A DNA stretch of 64,000 bases from Rhodobacterales bacterium 52_120_T64. Its GTDB lineage: Bacteria; Pseudomonadota; Alphaproteobacteria; Rhodobacterales; Rhodobacteraceae. A program made the translations under genes and the position numbers. The DNA is taken from contig MABA01000018.1 of NCBI GenBank assembly GCA_002162875.1, forward strand, positions 44,658 to 108,657, in the 5' to 3' direction. The notes beneath the pieces were generated by a model. That model saw only the letters and a program-made list of their open reading frames with translations, made no database searches and was not told where the DNA came from. Shown here in pieces: positions 1-8,628 of the stretch; position 1 is the first letter of the stretch, and every line of letters begins with the position of its first letter.

Positions 1-1
1 T

Positions 2-718
2 GACCCCAAAATGCCTTACGATGTGCGCGAAATTATCGCCCGTATGGTGGATGACAGTGCGCTCAGCGAATTCAAGCCCGAGTGGGGCGATACCGTTGTC
101 TGCGGCACCGCCCGTATTCACGGCCATCCCGTCGGGATCATCGGTAACAACGGTGCATTGCTGTCGGAATCGGCGCTAAAGGCCGCGCATTTCATTACCA
201 TGTGCGATCAACGCAACATTCCGTTGTTGTTCCTGCACAACATCACCGGCTTTATGGTTGGCACGGATGCCGAACGTGGCGGCATCGCCAAGAATAGCGC
301 CAAGATGGTTTACGCCCAGTCTGTTGCCCGCGTGCCCAAACTGTCGGTTATCGTCGGTGGTTCTTACGGGGCCGGAAATTATGGTATGTGTGGACGCGGG
401 TTTAGACCCAACTTTATGTTCGCATGGCCAAGTGCGGTTCTGGCAACGATGTCGGCGGATATTGCCAGTAATGTGATGTTGGAGTTGCGCCGTAACAACG
501 CCAAGGCCCCGACTGCCACGCAAGAAGAACTGGACGATATCGAAGCCAAGGTCCGCGCCCAGTATGGCGAGCAGTCGGACCCGTATTACGCCACCTCGCG
601 ACTGTGGGACGACGGCATCATCGAGCCGGCACAGACCCGCGATGTGCTGGGCCTGTGTCTTTCCATTACCGCCAGCACCCCCGCGCCGACAGGCCACACC
701 CCCGTTTATCGTATGTAG
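2..718 (+). CDS. acyl-CoA carboxylase, carboxyltransferase (beta) subunit, 3' part
   Basis: The reading frame is open from base 2 and enters from upstream, so only the C-terminal 238 codons are present; the ATG at 11 is internal. The fragment holds the C-terminal crotonase-like carboxyltransferase fold. It shows the glycine-rich motif GGSYGAGNYGMCGR near residues 117-130 and WDDGII near the end, which are typical of methylcrotonyl- and geranyl-CoA carboxylase beta subunits (LiuB/AtuC type). It moves CO2 from carboxybiotin to an enoyl-CoA. A hydratase and the biotin-carrying alpha subunit follow in the same operon. Whether it acts on leucine or terpene intermediates cannot be decided without the missing N-terminal half. 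Confidence 0.9.
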   Translation, partial: DPKMPYDVREIIARMVDDSALSEFKPEWGDTVVCGTARIHGHPVGIIGNNGALLSESALKAAHFITMCDQRNIPLLFLHNITGFMVGTDAERGGIAKNSAKMVYAQSVARVPKLSVIVGGSYGAGNYGMCGRGFRPNFMFAWPSAVLATMSADIASNVMLELRRNNAKAPTATQEELDDIEAKVRAQYGEQSDPYYATSRLWDDGIIEPAQTRDVLGLCLSITASTPAPTGHTPVYRM

Positions 719-728
719 GACCCGAACC

Positions 729-1520
729 ATGACTTATGAAACTATAACGCTTGAAACAGACGAACGCGGCGTTGCCCGCCTGACGCTTAACCGGTCCGAC
801 AAACACAATGCGCTGAACGGCAAGCTGATTGACGAGCTTAAACAAGCCGCCGACCAGTTGGCCGCTGATGACGCCGTGCGTGTGGTTATCCTGTCGGGCA
901 ATGGCAAAAGCTTTTGCGCCGGTGGGGATTTCAACTGGTTCAAAAGCAACGCCGAGTCTGACCGCGCCACGCGTATCCGTGAAAGCAGTAAACTGGCACA
1001 TATGTTGAACGCGCTTAATGCGCTGCCCAAACCGCTTATCGGGCGGATACAAGGCTCCGCTTACGGGGGCGGGGTCGGGATGATCTCGGTCTGTGATATT
1101 GCGGTCGGGGTGGATACTGCGCGTTTTGGTCTGACCGAAGTGCGTCTTGGTCTGATCCCTGCGAATATCTCGCCGCATGTTGTGGCGCGGATCGGCACGG
1201 CCAATTCTCGTGCAACCATGCTGTCGGGGGCGCTGTTCAGTGCCGCTAAAGCCGACAAAATCGGGCTGCTGAACGAGACTGTCGCGGCGGATGATCTGGA
1301 TACACGTATCGACGAGATCGTCGCCGAACATCTAGAGGCTGCCTTGGGTGCCGTTGGCGAAACCAAGCGCCTGATCAACTTTGTCGCCAATCACAGCATG
1401 GAGGATAATATGATCTACACCGCTGACCGTTTGGCCGATGCTTGGGAAACCGACGAGGGCACCACAGGCATCAACAGTTTTCTCAACAAACAACTTCCAC
1501 CATGGCGGAGCGGAAAATGA
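729..1520 (+). CDS. enoyl-CoA hydratase of methylglutaconyl/isohexenylglutaconyl-CoA hydratase type
   Basis: A crotonase of 263 residues starting at the ATG ten bases after the carboxyltransferase stop. The oxyanion-hole segment SFCAGGDF lies at 61-68 and GGG at 113-115. One of the two classical catalytic glutamates is kept (E137 in LTEVRLG), while the other position is glycine (GGGVGM). The stretch LGLIPANISPHV is typical of the LiuC/AtuE hydratases that act on the carboxylated product of methylcrotonyl- or geranyl-CoA carboxylase. Its place between the two carboxylase subunits supports that role. Its stop codon overlaps the next start (ATGA), suggesting translational coupling. Confidence 0.88.
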   Translation: MTYETITLETDERGVARLTLNRSDKHNALNGKLIDELKQAADQLAADDAVRVVILSGNGKSFCAGGDFNWFKSNAESDRATRIRESSKLAHMLNALNALPKPLIGRIQGSAYGGGVGMISVCDIAVGVDTARFGLTEVRLGLIPANISPHVVARIGTANSRATMLSGALFSAAKADKIGLLNETVAADDLDTRIDEIVAEHLEAALGAVGETKRLINFVANHSMEDNMIYTADRLADAWETDEGTTGINSFLNKQLPPWRSGK

Positions 1521-3502
1521 ACTTCTCAACTGTATTAATAGCCAACCGAGGCGAGATTGCATTGCGCCTTGTGCGCGCTTGTCAGGGTCTTGGCCTACGC
1601 GCTGTTGCGGTTTATTCCGATGCAGACCGCGACGCCCCGCACGTTATACAGGCGGATAGCGCTGTGCATATCGGCCCCTCCGAGGCGGCGCAAAGCTATC
1701 TGGACGGTGCGAAAATCATTAAGGCCGCGCAACAGGTCGGGGCCGACGCAATTCACCCCGGCTATGGATTTCTGGCCGAAAATGCCGATTTCGCGCAGGC
1801 TTGTGCCGATGCGGGTTTGGTTTTTGTCGGGCCTTCGCCGGACAATATCCGCCTGATGGGTTCCAAAATACGGGCCAAAGCGGCGGCGGTTGCAGCATCG
1901 GTTCCGGTTGTGCCGGGGTATTACGGCGATGACCAGTCGGATGCGCATTTGTTGACTGAAGCACATAAAATCGGCACGCCTTTACTTATCAAAGCCAGCG
2001 CAGGCGGCGGCGGGCGTGGTATGCGGCAGGTCCATGACCTTGCCGATTTCGCCACCGAATTGCGCGCCGCCCGCGCCGAGGCGGAGGCAGCATTTGGTGA
2101 CGGGCAGGTGTTGCTGGAACGCTATGTCGGCAAGGCCCGTCATATCGAGGTCCAGATTTTGGCCGACGGCCACGGCAATGTGCGTCATTTGTTCGAGCGT
2201 GATTGCTCGCTGCAACGGAACCACCAAAAGGTAATCGAAGAGGCCCCCGCGCCCAACCTTGCGCCCGAAATCCGTGCAAACCTGCTGGACAGTGCTGTGC
2301 GCCTGACCAAAGGCATTGGCTATGACAGTGCCGGAACGATCGAGTATTTGTTCGATGCGGAAACGGGCGATTACTATTTCCTCGAAATGAATACCCGCCT
2401 GCAAGTGGAACATCCGGTTACCGAAGCCGTCACCGGCATCGATATCGCCCAGTGGCAAATACGTGCCGCAGGTGGCGAGGCCCTGCCCTTTGCACAAGAA
2501 GACATCCCCTGTAACGGCTGGTCGATCGAGGCCCGTATTGCCGCCGAAGACCCCGCCGAGGGGTATCGCCCTGAGATCGGGGAGATCACGGCCTATAGCG
2601 CGCCGGAACTTGACGGATTGCGGGTTGATAGCGGCGTGCGGACTGGCAGCACGGTTAGCCATTACTACGACTCCATGCTGGCAAAACTGATCTCTGAAGC
2701 GCCGGACAGGGCCTCGGCCATCCGGTTGCTGGATCGTGGGTTGAAAGCGTTTCGTATCGCTGGCCCCGGCACAAATATCGCGTTTTTGCGGGACTTGCTT
2801 GCCATGCCTGAATACGGTGCGGGGGGGCATAACACCGCCTCGATAGGGGATACATATCCCGAGGGCTGGAAGGCCCCGACCCCGACACCGCAACAACAAG
2901 CCGAGGCGGTTTTGGCCCGATTGCTGGCATCCTTTGCACGTAGCGACAACCCGTGGTCGTCGCTGGGCGCATGGCGTGTAACAGAACCCGCTGGCCGCAG
3001 CGGCGCGGCCCTTTATCGGGTTGCGGGCGAGAACGTCAAGATCGACGGGCGGGGCGGGCAGTATACTGTCACGCTGCCCGATCTTGCACCTATCGCGCTG
3101 CAAAACGTAACCTTATCCGGCAGTACCCTTGGTTTTGAAATCAACGGGGTGCGCCACAATACGGATGTCCAGATTTCCGGCGATATCGTCACACTACACG
3201 GCGCGTCCGGGCGCATGGCCATTGAGGTTCTAACGCAGGACGGGATTTTGCTTTCGGGCAATGATGCTGCCCTTGGTGCTGGTAACCAGATAACAGCCCC
3301 GATGCCCGGACAGGTGTCCGAGGTAGTCGTCAAACTTGGCGATACGGTAACAGCCGGACAGCCTGTCGTGGTCATCGAGGCTATGAAACTATTGCAAACC
3401 CTGGCGGCACCTTGTGACGGTACCATCTCTCAAATCAACTTTTCAGCTGGCGAAAGCGTCGATTCCGGCGCTGTGCTGGTTTCCATCGAACCCGAGGAAT
3501 GA
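1517..3502 (+). CDS. acyl-CoA carboxylase, biotin carboxylase plus biotin carrier (alpha) subunit
   Basis: A 661-residue protein starting at the ATG that overlaps the hydratase stop; an earlier in-frame ATG at 1502 is possible but lies deeper in the hydratase gene. The order of domains is a biotin carboxylase N-terminal domain (IANRGE at 8-13), an ATP-grasp domain with a glycine-rich loop and EMNTRLQVEHPVTE, and a C-terminal biotinyl domain. The biotin-accepting lysine is K624 in EAMKL, where most family members have AMKM. It carboxylates biotin with ATP and bicarbonate and pairs with the upstream carboxyltransferase. A methylcrotonyl-type (LiuD/MccA) or geranyl-type (AtuF) assignment is left open. 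Confidence 0.92.
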   Translation: MNFSTVLIANRGEIALRLVRACQGLGLRAVAVYSDADRDAPHVIQADSAVHIGPSEAAQSYLDGAKIIKAAQQVGADAIHPGYGFLAENADFAQACADAGLVFVGPSPDNIRLMGSKIRAKAAAVAASVPVVPGYYGDDQSDAHLLTEAHKIGTPLLIKASAGGGGRGMRQVHDLADFATELRAARAEAEAAFGDGQVLLERYVGKARHIEVQILADGHGNVRHLFERDCSLQRNHQKVIEEAPAPNLAPEIRANLLDSAVRLTKGIGYDSAGTIEYLFDAETGDYYFLEMNTRLQVEHPVTEAVTGIDIAQWQIRAAGGEALPFAQEDIPCNGWSIEARIAAEDPAEGYRPEIGEITAYSAPELDGLRVDSGVRTGSTVSHYYDSMLAKLISEAPDRASAIRLLDRGLKAFRIAGPGTNIAFLRDLLAMPEYGAGGHNTASIGDTYPEGWKAPTPTPQQQAEAVLARLLASFARSDNPWSSLGAWRVTEPAGRSGAALYRVAGENVKIDGRGGQYTVTLPDLAPIALQNVTLSGSTLGFEINGVRHNTDVQISGDIVTLHGASGRMAIEVLTQDGILLSGNDAALGAGNQITAPMPGQVSEVVVKLGDTVTAGQPVVVIEAMKLLQTLAAPCDGTISQINFSAGESVDSGAVLVSIEPEE

Positions 3503-4650
3503 ACATGAGCAACTCCCTATATTTTCCCGAAGAACTGAACATGCTGCGCGACCAGATTCGCCGCTTTATCGAAAACGAGATCATCCCGAATGGCGAGGCA
3601 TGGGAAGAAGCGGGCAAAGTCCCGCGCGAGGTTTTCACCAAAATGGGCGAGCTCGGCTTGCTGGGCATGCGCTATCCTGAAGAATACGGCGGCTCTAATC
3701 TGGACACTATGGCCAGCGTTGTTCTGGCCGAAGAACTGGGCCGCGGCACTTTTGGCGGCTTTTCGGCGGATATTTTGGTGCATACAGATATGGCCAGCCC
3801 GCACCTTGCCAATGTAGGCACGCCCGAACAGCTGGCGCGCTGGATGCCCGGCATCACCAGCGGCGAGAAAGTCTGCGCCGTGGCCGTGACAGAAGCAGGG
3901 GCCGGTTCCGACGTGGCAGGCATGCGCACCCGCGCCGTGCAGGATGGCGATGACTGGGTCATCAACGGCACAAAAATGTTCATCACCAACGGCGTTTACG
4001 GTGATCTGTTTTTCGTAGCCGCCAAGACGGACCTAGAGGCCAAAGGCTCGCGCGGGGTGACCATTTTTGCAGTTGAAAAAGGCACGCCGGGGTTCTCGGT
4101 TGGCAAGAAGCTGAACAAACATGGCTGGCTGTGTTCCGACACTGCCGAGTTGATCTTCGAGAACGTCCGTGTGCCAAGCGCGAATATTCTGGGCGAGGTC
4201 AACAAAGGCTTTTACGCCATCATGAAAAACTTCCAGAACGAGCGCACCGTGCTGGGCGCAATGTCTATGGGCGAAGCGGCCAAGGCCATAGAGCTGACGC
4301 TGGAATATGTCAAAAACCGTCCTGCGTTCGGTGGTGTTCTTTGGGATAAACAAGCCATCCGCCAGAAGCTGGCCGAACGTTCAGCGCAGGTCGAGGCGGG
4401 ATTGCAGCTGACGTATCATGCGGCATGGATGGACGCACAGGGCATGGACTGCGTGAAAGAGGTTTCCATGGTCAAAGCTTATTGTGGCGATCTGGTGAAC
4501 AAGGTTTTGTATGACTGCGTCCAGTTCCACGGCGGCATGGGGTACATGCGCGAAACCCCCGTTGAACGCATGTCCCGCGATGCCCGCATTCAGTCCATTG
4601 GCGGCGGCGCTACCGAGGTGATGCTAGAAGAAATCGCCAAGCGTCTTTAG
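3499..4650 (+). CDS. acyl-CoA dehydrogenase (last gene of first carboxylase operon)
   Basis: FAD-dependent acyl-CoA dehydrogenase of 383 residues, oxidising an acyl-CoA to the 2-enoyl-CoA with ETF as acceptor. Two in-frame ATGs are available, 3499 (overlapping the previous stop as ATGA) and 3505. Motifs include VTEAGAGSD near 130-138 and YGG-type segments. The MCAD catalytic position near the C-terminus is glycine (GGGATEV), but E248 in NFQNER sits where isovaleryl-type enzymes carry the base, so it is probably active. By position it supplies the unsaturated substrate for the carboxylase, as LiuA or AtuD does in known clusters. It is followed directly by a terminator. Confidence 0.9.
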   Translation: MNMSNSLYFPEELNMLRDQIRRFIENEIIPNGEAWEEAGKVPREVFTKMGELGLLGMRYPEEYGGSNLDTMASVVLAEELGRGTFGGFSADILVHTDMASPHLANVGTPEQLARWMPGITSGEKVCAVAVTEAGAGSDVAGMRTRAVQDGDDWVINGTKMFITNGVYGDLFFVAAKTDLEAKGSRGVTIFAVEKGTPGFSVGKKLNKHGWLCSDTAELIFENVRVPSANILGEVNKGFYAIMKNFQNERTVLGAMSMGEAAKAIELTLEYVKNRPAFGGVLWDKQAIRQKLAERSAQVEAGLQLTYHAAWMDAQGMDCVKEVSMVKAYCGDLVNKVLYDCVQFHGGMGYMRETPVERMSRDARIQSIGGGATEVMLEEIAKRL

Positions 4651-4661
4651 GGGAAACTGAA

Positions 4662-4687
4662 CTCCCACCAGCTAAAGCTGGTGGGAG
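4662..4687. repeat. perfect 11-bp inverted repeat with 4-base loop
   Basis: CTCCCACCAGC, loop TAAA, GCTGGTGGGAG. It lies just downstream of the acyl-CoA dehydrogenase stop. There is no T-run after it, so it is not itself a classical terminator. Short hairpins of this look also occur at the ends of IS200/IS605-type elements, but no transposase is present here. Confidence 0.6.
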
Positions 4688-4693
4688 CAACAG

Positions 4694-4717
4694 GAACAGT
4701 TTCAACTGTTCTTTTTT
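4694..4717 (+). terminator. rho-independent terminator after the first carboxylase operon
   Basis: A 7-bp stem GAACAGT / ACTGTTC with loop TTCA is followed by six T residues. The position, 44 bases after the stop of the dehydrogenase and before a convergent gene, fits termination of the plus-strand operon. Confidence 0.8.
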
Positions 4718-4871
4718 AAGTGAGCGCCTCCGGCGCAAATTTGGTTTTCTTTTTCCGTCTGGAAGACAGAGGATTTAAACCAATCAGTGGAAATTAATGA
4801 CTATAACGCTTTCAATCGGGTCATGCACCACATCACGCTGGCAGACGAGCGGCCCGAATAACGCCTTGATA
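4718..4871. other. intergenic remainder, no gene supported
   Basis: The stretch holds a further small hairpin (GCGCC-TCC-GGCGC at 4724-4736) followed by a T-rich run, then about 130 bases of unremarkable sequence. Short open frames such as the one from 4798 have no ribosome binding site and no recognisable product. It could be the decayed end of an inserted element, but nothing proves this. Confidence 0.4.
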
Positions 4872-5315
4872 TCAAGCTTGCTGGGTTAGCCAGACGCCTG
4901 CTGTCATTAAGGCGATCCCACCCGCACGGTGTAGACCAAGCGGGTTGATCTGCGCGCCGAACAGCCCAAAATGGTCAATTACGGCGGCGCTTACCAATTG
5001 CCCGAGCAGTACAAAAAACACCGCATTTCCGACGCCAAAGCGCGGGGCGATGAAGGTTATGGACAGCACGTAAAATGCCACCAGAATTCCGGCAAGGAAT
5101 AAATGCTTTGGGGCTTCAGGCGCACGGGCCAACGATGCAGGACCCGTGACCAGTAGTAAAACAACTGCTGTACCAAGTGCGACAGTGAACAGGATAACTC
5201 CGGCGGCAAAGGGGCTGGCCAATCGAACACCAAGGGTCGCATTCAGGGCAGCCAAAACGGGGACGCCGAGGCCAGCCAAAAGCATTGTAAGAGCATAAGT
5301 TGTAGTGGAAGACAC
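4872..5315 (-). CDS. DMT-family transporter, DUF606/YdcZ type
   Basis: A 147-residue, very hydrophobic protein with about five predicted membrane segments. The opening GLGVPVLAALNATLGVRLASPFAAG is the usual start of the DUF606 (PF04657) half-size members of the drug/metabolite transporter group, and the length matches. Such proteins sit in the inner membrane; the substrate is unknown. It is the last minus-strand gene of the HxlR-linked module, 112 bases after the DUF5519 gene, so it may have its own promoter. Confidence 0.8.
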   Translation of the reverse strand: MSSTTTYALTMLLAGLGVPVLAALNATLGVRLASPFAAGVILFTVALGTAVVLLLVTGPASLARAPEAPKHLFLAGILVAFYVLSITFIAPRFGVGNAVFFVLLGQLVSAAVIDHFGLFGAQINPLGLHRAGGIALMTAGVWLTQQA

Positions 5316-5427
5316 GCGGATATCCTGCTTGTTGATCCAAGTAGTTTGTCATAGCAGATGCGCAGAATCAAGAACTGCCACAGCATTAGTTCGACTAAGA
5401 ACTGGTCTTTTTCCGGTCTAGGCGAGG

Positions 5428-5916
5428 TTAGATTCGAATACTCGCCGGATTCGCCAGTTTCCCAAGTGCGAAGTCGTAAGACGTAGCAAGAATTTTAAGC
5501 GCTGTCTCGATTTCTTCTTCGTTGCGGGGGGCAAAAACCATAACGGCAGTTTCGGGGATCATCCCTGTGGCCGCCATTGGGTGCGGCTCCCCCCAGCCTT
5601 TGGCAAACAACTCGCGTGTGCAGCTGATCGGCAACATCAGATGCATAGAGCCGTCGTAATGCGGATGCACATGGGCAAACTCATTTCCCAGCATGAAAGA
5701 TTCCTTACACCCGTGCGCATGATCATGGGGTAACCACAAAGCCTCGGCGCCAGGAACCGAGATCATACTTGGGCGACGTTCGACAAAGGGAAGATCAAAA
5801 GCGCGTTCTTTGAAACGTTGATAGGTAGCGGCATCAGGGTTCTGGCTGACCTGTTCGTGCGGGGCGCAAGGAGTGGTTTGCGGGCGCTGACCTGCGCGGG
5901 GTGAAATTTCAAACAT
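5428..5916 (-). CDS. luciferase-family DUF5519 protein
   Basis: A 162-residue protein; the start at 5916 is chosen because AAAGGAAACACC precedes it and because longer frames run into the upstream gene. It contains a conserved His/Asp-rich core (LPHDHAHG, HVHPHYDGSMH) and the segment GWGEPHP, as found in small proteins annotated as luciferase family or DUF5519. The histidines suggest metal binding or a cupin-like function, but no reaction is established. The gap of ten bases after the LLM monooxygenase stop indicates co-transcription with it. Confidence 0.7.
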   Translation of the reverse strand: MFEISPRAGQRPQTTPCAPHEQVSQNPDAATYQRFKERAFDLPFVERRPSMISVPGAEALWLPHDHAHGCKESFMLGNEFAHVHPHYDGSMHLMLPISCTRELFAKGWGEPHPMAATGMIPETAVMVFAPRNEEEIETALKILATSYDFALGKLANPASIRI

Positions 5917-5926
5917 GGTGTTTCCT

Positions 5927-6967
5927 TTACTGAGGTCCGAGCGCTTTACGCACTTCGGGTGCGACACGGGTTCCTAGTATCTCGATCGCATTCATTAGCT
6001 CTTTATGATCAAGAATGCCGACTGCCATCTGGATGGTAATGCGGGTAAAACCGAAAATCTCGTGATGAGCGAGGATTTTGTCGGTTAATTCCGCCGGATC
6101 GCCTACGAATAACGCGCCAGTGGGGCGGCACGAGGCATCAAACTGCGCGCGCGTGGCCGGTGGCCAACCGCGTTCGGCACCAAGGCGGGTCATCACCTCG
6201 TTATGGGGGCCACTGTAAATATCGCGGGCCTTTTGACTGGTCTCTGCGACAAAACCATGCACGTTCAAGGATGTTTCAAGTTTAGCGGGGTCATGCCCTG
6301 CCTTCGTTGCGGCGTTGCGATAAAGGTCGAACAAGGGTTTAAAGCGTGCGGGTTCCCCACCGATAATCCCAAGTGCAAGCGGCAGGCCAAGGGTCCCGGC
6401 CCGCACTGCCGATTGCGGGGTGCCGCCAACGGCAAGCCAGATCGGAAGCTTGTCCTGAAACGGGCGCGGATACACGCCTCGATGATCAACAGCGGCGATA
6501 TGTTTGGTGCCGGGCCAGGAAAAATGCTCGGCCTCATTCACCGCCATCAATAGTTGGAGTTTCTCGGCAAACAGCGTGTCGTAATCGTCAAGGTTGTGCC
6601 CAAAGAGCGGGAAGGATTCAACAAAGGCACCGCGACCGACCATAATTTCGGCGCGTCCTTGCGTCAGGTTATCGAGCGTCGAGAACTGTTGAAACACCCG
6701 TATAGGGTCGTCCGAACTTAACACCGTGACGGCACTGGAAAGCCGGATGTTTTTCGTTTGCGTTGCCGCTGCCGCCAAAGCCACAACCGGAGAGGAAACC
6801 GCGTAATCGGCGCGATGATGTTCGCCAAGCCCGAACATATCCAACCCGACCTGATCCGCCAGTACAATTTCCTCGACCAGATCACGCAACCGTTGCGAGG
6901 GGCTGATGCTGTTCCCGCTTATGCTGTCGGTACCTGCTTCGCCGAATGTATATATTCCTATTTGCAC
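5927..6967 (-). CDS. LLM-class flavin-dependent monooxygenase
   Basis: A 346-residue luciferase-like monooxygenase with a TIM-barrel fold. [10 protein letters not shown] at the N-terminus, LGEHHR near residue 50 and [10 protein letters not shown] are typical of the Atu2307/SP_0267 subgroup. These use reduced FMN and oxygen to oxidise organic substrates; the substrate of this subgroup is not known. It lies 63 bases after the GST gene in the minus-strand redox module under the presumed control of the HxlR regulator. Confidence 0.85.
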   Translation of the reverse strand: MQIGIYTFGEAGTDSISGNSISPSQRLRDLVEEIVLADQVGLDMFGLGEHHRADYAVSSPVVALAAAATQTKNIRLSSAVTVLSSDDPIRVFQQFSTLDNLTQGRAEIMVGRGAFVESFPLFGHNLDDYDTLFAEKLQLLMAVNEAEHFSWPGTKHIAAVDHRGVYPRPFQDKLPIWLAVGGTPQSAVRAGTLGLPLALGIIGGEPARFKPLFDLYRNAATKAGHDPAKLETSLNVHGFVAETSQKARDIYSGPHNEVMTRLGAERGWPPATRAQFDASCRPTGALFVGDPAELTDKILAHHEIFGFTRITIQMAVGILDHKELMNAIEILGTRVAPEVRKALGPQ

Positions 6968-7030
6968 GATATGCCCTTTTATTCAGTAGAGGGGGCAAAG
7001 CTGGTGCGCCCCGCCCCCCTAATTCAACAA

Positions 7031-7666
7031 TTAGCCGCCGAACATAGCCAGAAGTGGTGCGAATGCGTCTTGCCATGACTTGCGGGCCTCTAGACGTTCG
7101 ATCCAGTTTTTGACATTCGGCAAAGCGTCAAGCGAGATGTCGGACTGTTCACGATACATAAACGTCGTAGCCAGTGCAAAGTCTGCAACGCTAAGATCGC
7201 CAGCAATCCAGTCTTTACCTTCCAGCCCGATTTCAAGCACCGCGAGGAACTGGTCCACGTTCTTGACCTCGTCGTCAATAACGCTTTGGTCCGGTTCGCC
7301 CATGTTGAACTTTGCTTTCAAAAACCGCTCGAAAGACAGTTTTTGCATTGCGGGGCCAAGGTGGATAGTCTGCCAGTTTGACCACTGGTCCACCATAGCG
7401 CGGGCTTTGGCATCATCAGGATACAGACCATGTTCGGGCTTTTTACTGGCCAGATAGGTATTTATCGCACGGGATTCCCAGATCACAAAATCCCCGTCTT
7501 TTAGTACCGGGATTTTGGCATTCGGGTTGAGGGCCAGAAACGCCTCGGTTTTGGTTTCCCCGCCAAATACGTTGACGTCGATAATTTCAAGGTCAATCCC
7601 GAGTTCAAGCGCAACGGCCCGCACCCGCAAGGCATTTGGTGAAAAATTGGCATTATAAAGCTGCAT
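7031..7666 (-). CDS. glutathione S-transferase family protein
   Basis: A 211-residue protein with an N-terminal thioredoxin-like domain and an all-helical C-terminal domain. The glutathione-binding signature is visible as AKIPVLKDGDFVIWESRAI, including the cis-Pro (IPVL) and the ES pair. The catalytic Ser/Tyr of the N-terminus is probably in NANFSPNA. The gene starts ten bases after the NmrA-like gene. In this setting it may conjugate glutathione to electrophiles such as quinones. Confidence 0.9.
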   Translation of the reverse strand: MQLYNANFSPNALRVRAVALELGIDLEIIDVNVFGGETKTEAFLALNPNAKIPVLKDGDFVIWESRAINTYLASKKPEHGLYPDDAKARAMVDQWSNWQTIHLGPAMQKLSFERFLKAKFNMGEPDQSVIDDEVKNVDQFLAVLEIGLEGKDWIAGDLSVADFALATTFMYREQSDISLDALPNVKNWIERLEARKSWQDAFAPLLAMFGG

Positions 7667-7675
7667 TGTTACTTC

Positions 7676-8575
7676 CTAGTGTTGTGGTGGGGCCAGAAGG
7701 GCCGCCTTGTTTTCAATCAAAAAGTCGCGCACGGATTGCCCAGGTTCTCCGGTCAGTTCGGCGAGATCATCCGAAGCTATATCCATATAGCCCTGTGCCA
7801 TCGCCTCGTCGAAAGAGGCAAAGGCCACGGCCATGAAATCGGGTAAACCATTGCCGACCATCGCTTGGCGCAGATCATCATTTGAAATCGGAATATACGG
7901 GATATCTTTGTCGGAAATTTCCGAAAAAATCGCAGCAACATCCCCTTGCGTGATCGCCGCCGGACCAGTGATGTCCAGCGTGCGAGATTCCGTTTCCTGC
8001 ATCAAAGCGACAGCGGCCGCGCGGGCGCAATCGGCGCGGGTGACATATCCGGTGCGGCCTTGCGCGGCGGCGGCAAAATGCTGGCCCATGCCGATGCTCT
8101 GCCCGCCACCCATCAGCAACAAATCTGCATAGAGGTTGTTGCGAAGAATGGTGTAGGTGGCCCCGCTTGCCATAATCATCGCCTCGGTATCCTTATGATC
8201 TGGCGTGAAAGTGACCGGATTCCCGGCAACCGGGCTGACTAGCGAGGTATAGACGATATGCTCGATTCCAGCCTCTTTTGCGGCTGCAATGGCATTGCTA
8301 TGCGCCGCCAGCCGTTTGCCCGGCTCAAGGTCATCGGTCGAGATAATCAACATACGTTTGCCGCCTGCAAAAGCCGCGCCCAATGTTGCTGCATCGTTGA
8401 AATCACCCTTGCGGGCCTCGACGCCTTTGTCAGCCAAATCGGCAAGTTTTTCAGGCGAGCGGGTAATGGCGATGATCGGACCAGCACCAGCCTCAATCAG
8501 TTTTGCAATAACCTGTCGGCCCAGTTGGCCAGAAGCACCGGTAACGATAAGCGGGCCTTTTTGTAGTGTAGTCAT
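7676..8575 (-). CDS. NmrA-like NAD(P)-binding oxidoreductase (quinone oxidoreductase QorB/azoreductase type)
   Basis: A 299-residue atypical SDR. The nucleotide-binding motif GASGQLGRQV lies near residues 14-23, followed by a QorB-like arrangement without the YxxxK catalytic pair. Homologues are annotated as NmrA family, SDR family or NAD(P)H:quinone oxidoreductases, reducing small quinones or acting as redox sensors. Its neighbours (dioxygenase, DoxX, GST) support a role in quinone or electrophile detoxification, which is an inference. Confidence 0.82.
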   Translation of the reverse strand: MTTLQKGPLIVTGASGQLGRQVIAKLIEAGAGPIIAITRSPEKLADLADKGVEARKGDFNDAATLGAAFAGGKRMLIISTDDLEPGKRLAAHSNAIAAAKEAGIEHIVYTSLVSPVAGNPVTFTPDHKDTEAMIMASGATYTILRNNLYADLLLMGGGQSIGMGQHFAAAAQGRTGYVTRADCARAAAVALMQETESRTLDITGPAAITQGDVAAIFSEISDKDIPYIPISNDDLRQAMVGNGLPDFMAVAFASFDEAMAQGYMDIASDDLAELTGEPGQSVRDFLIENKAALLAPPQH

Positions 8576-8628
8576 TTCTTGTCCTTTTTTGGTTTAGTTG
8601 GTTTAGAGAGTGTGTAAGTTTATAGATT

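Noticed and set aside
1982..3103. Long antisense open frame (373 codons) opposite the first biotin carboxylase
   Set aside because: It mirrors a clear conserved gene on the plus strand and its translation shows no known domain; high GC at codon position 3 creates such frames.
2..4650. Firm assignment of the first operon to leucine catabolism (liu)
   Set aside because: The same four gene types occur in terpene (atu) clusters; the missing upstream genes and N-terminus would be needed to decide.
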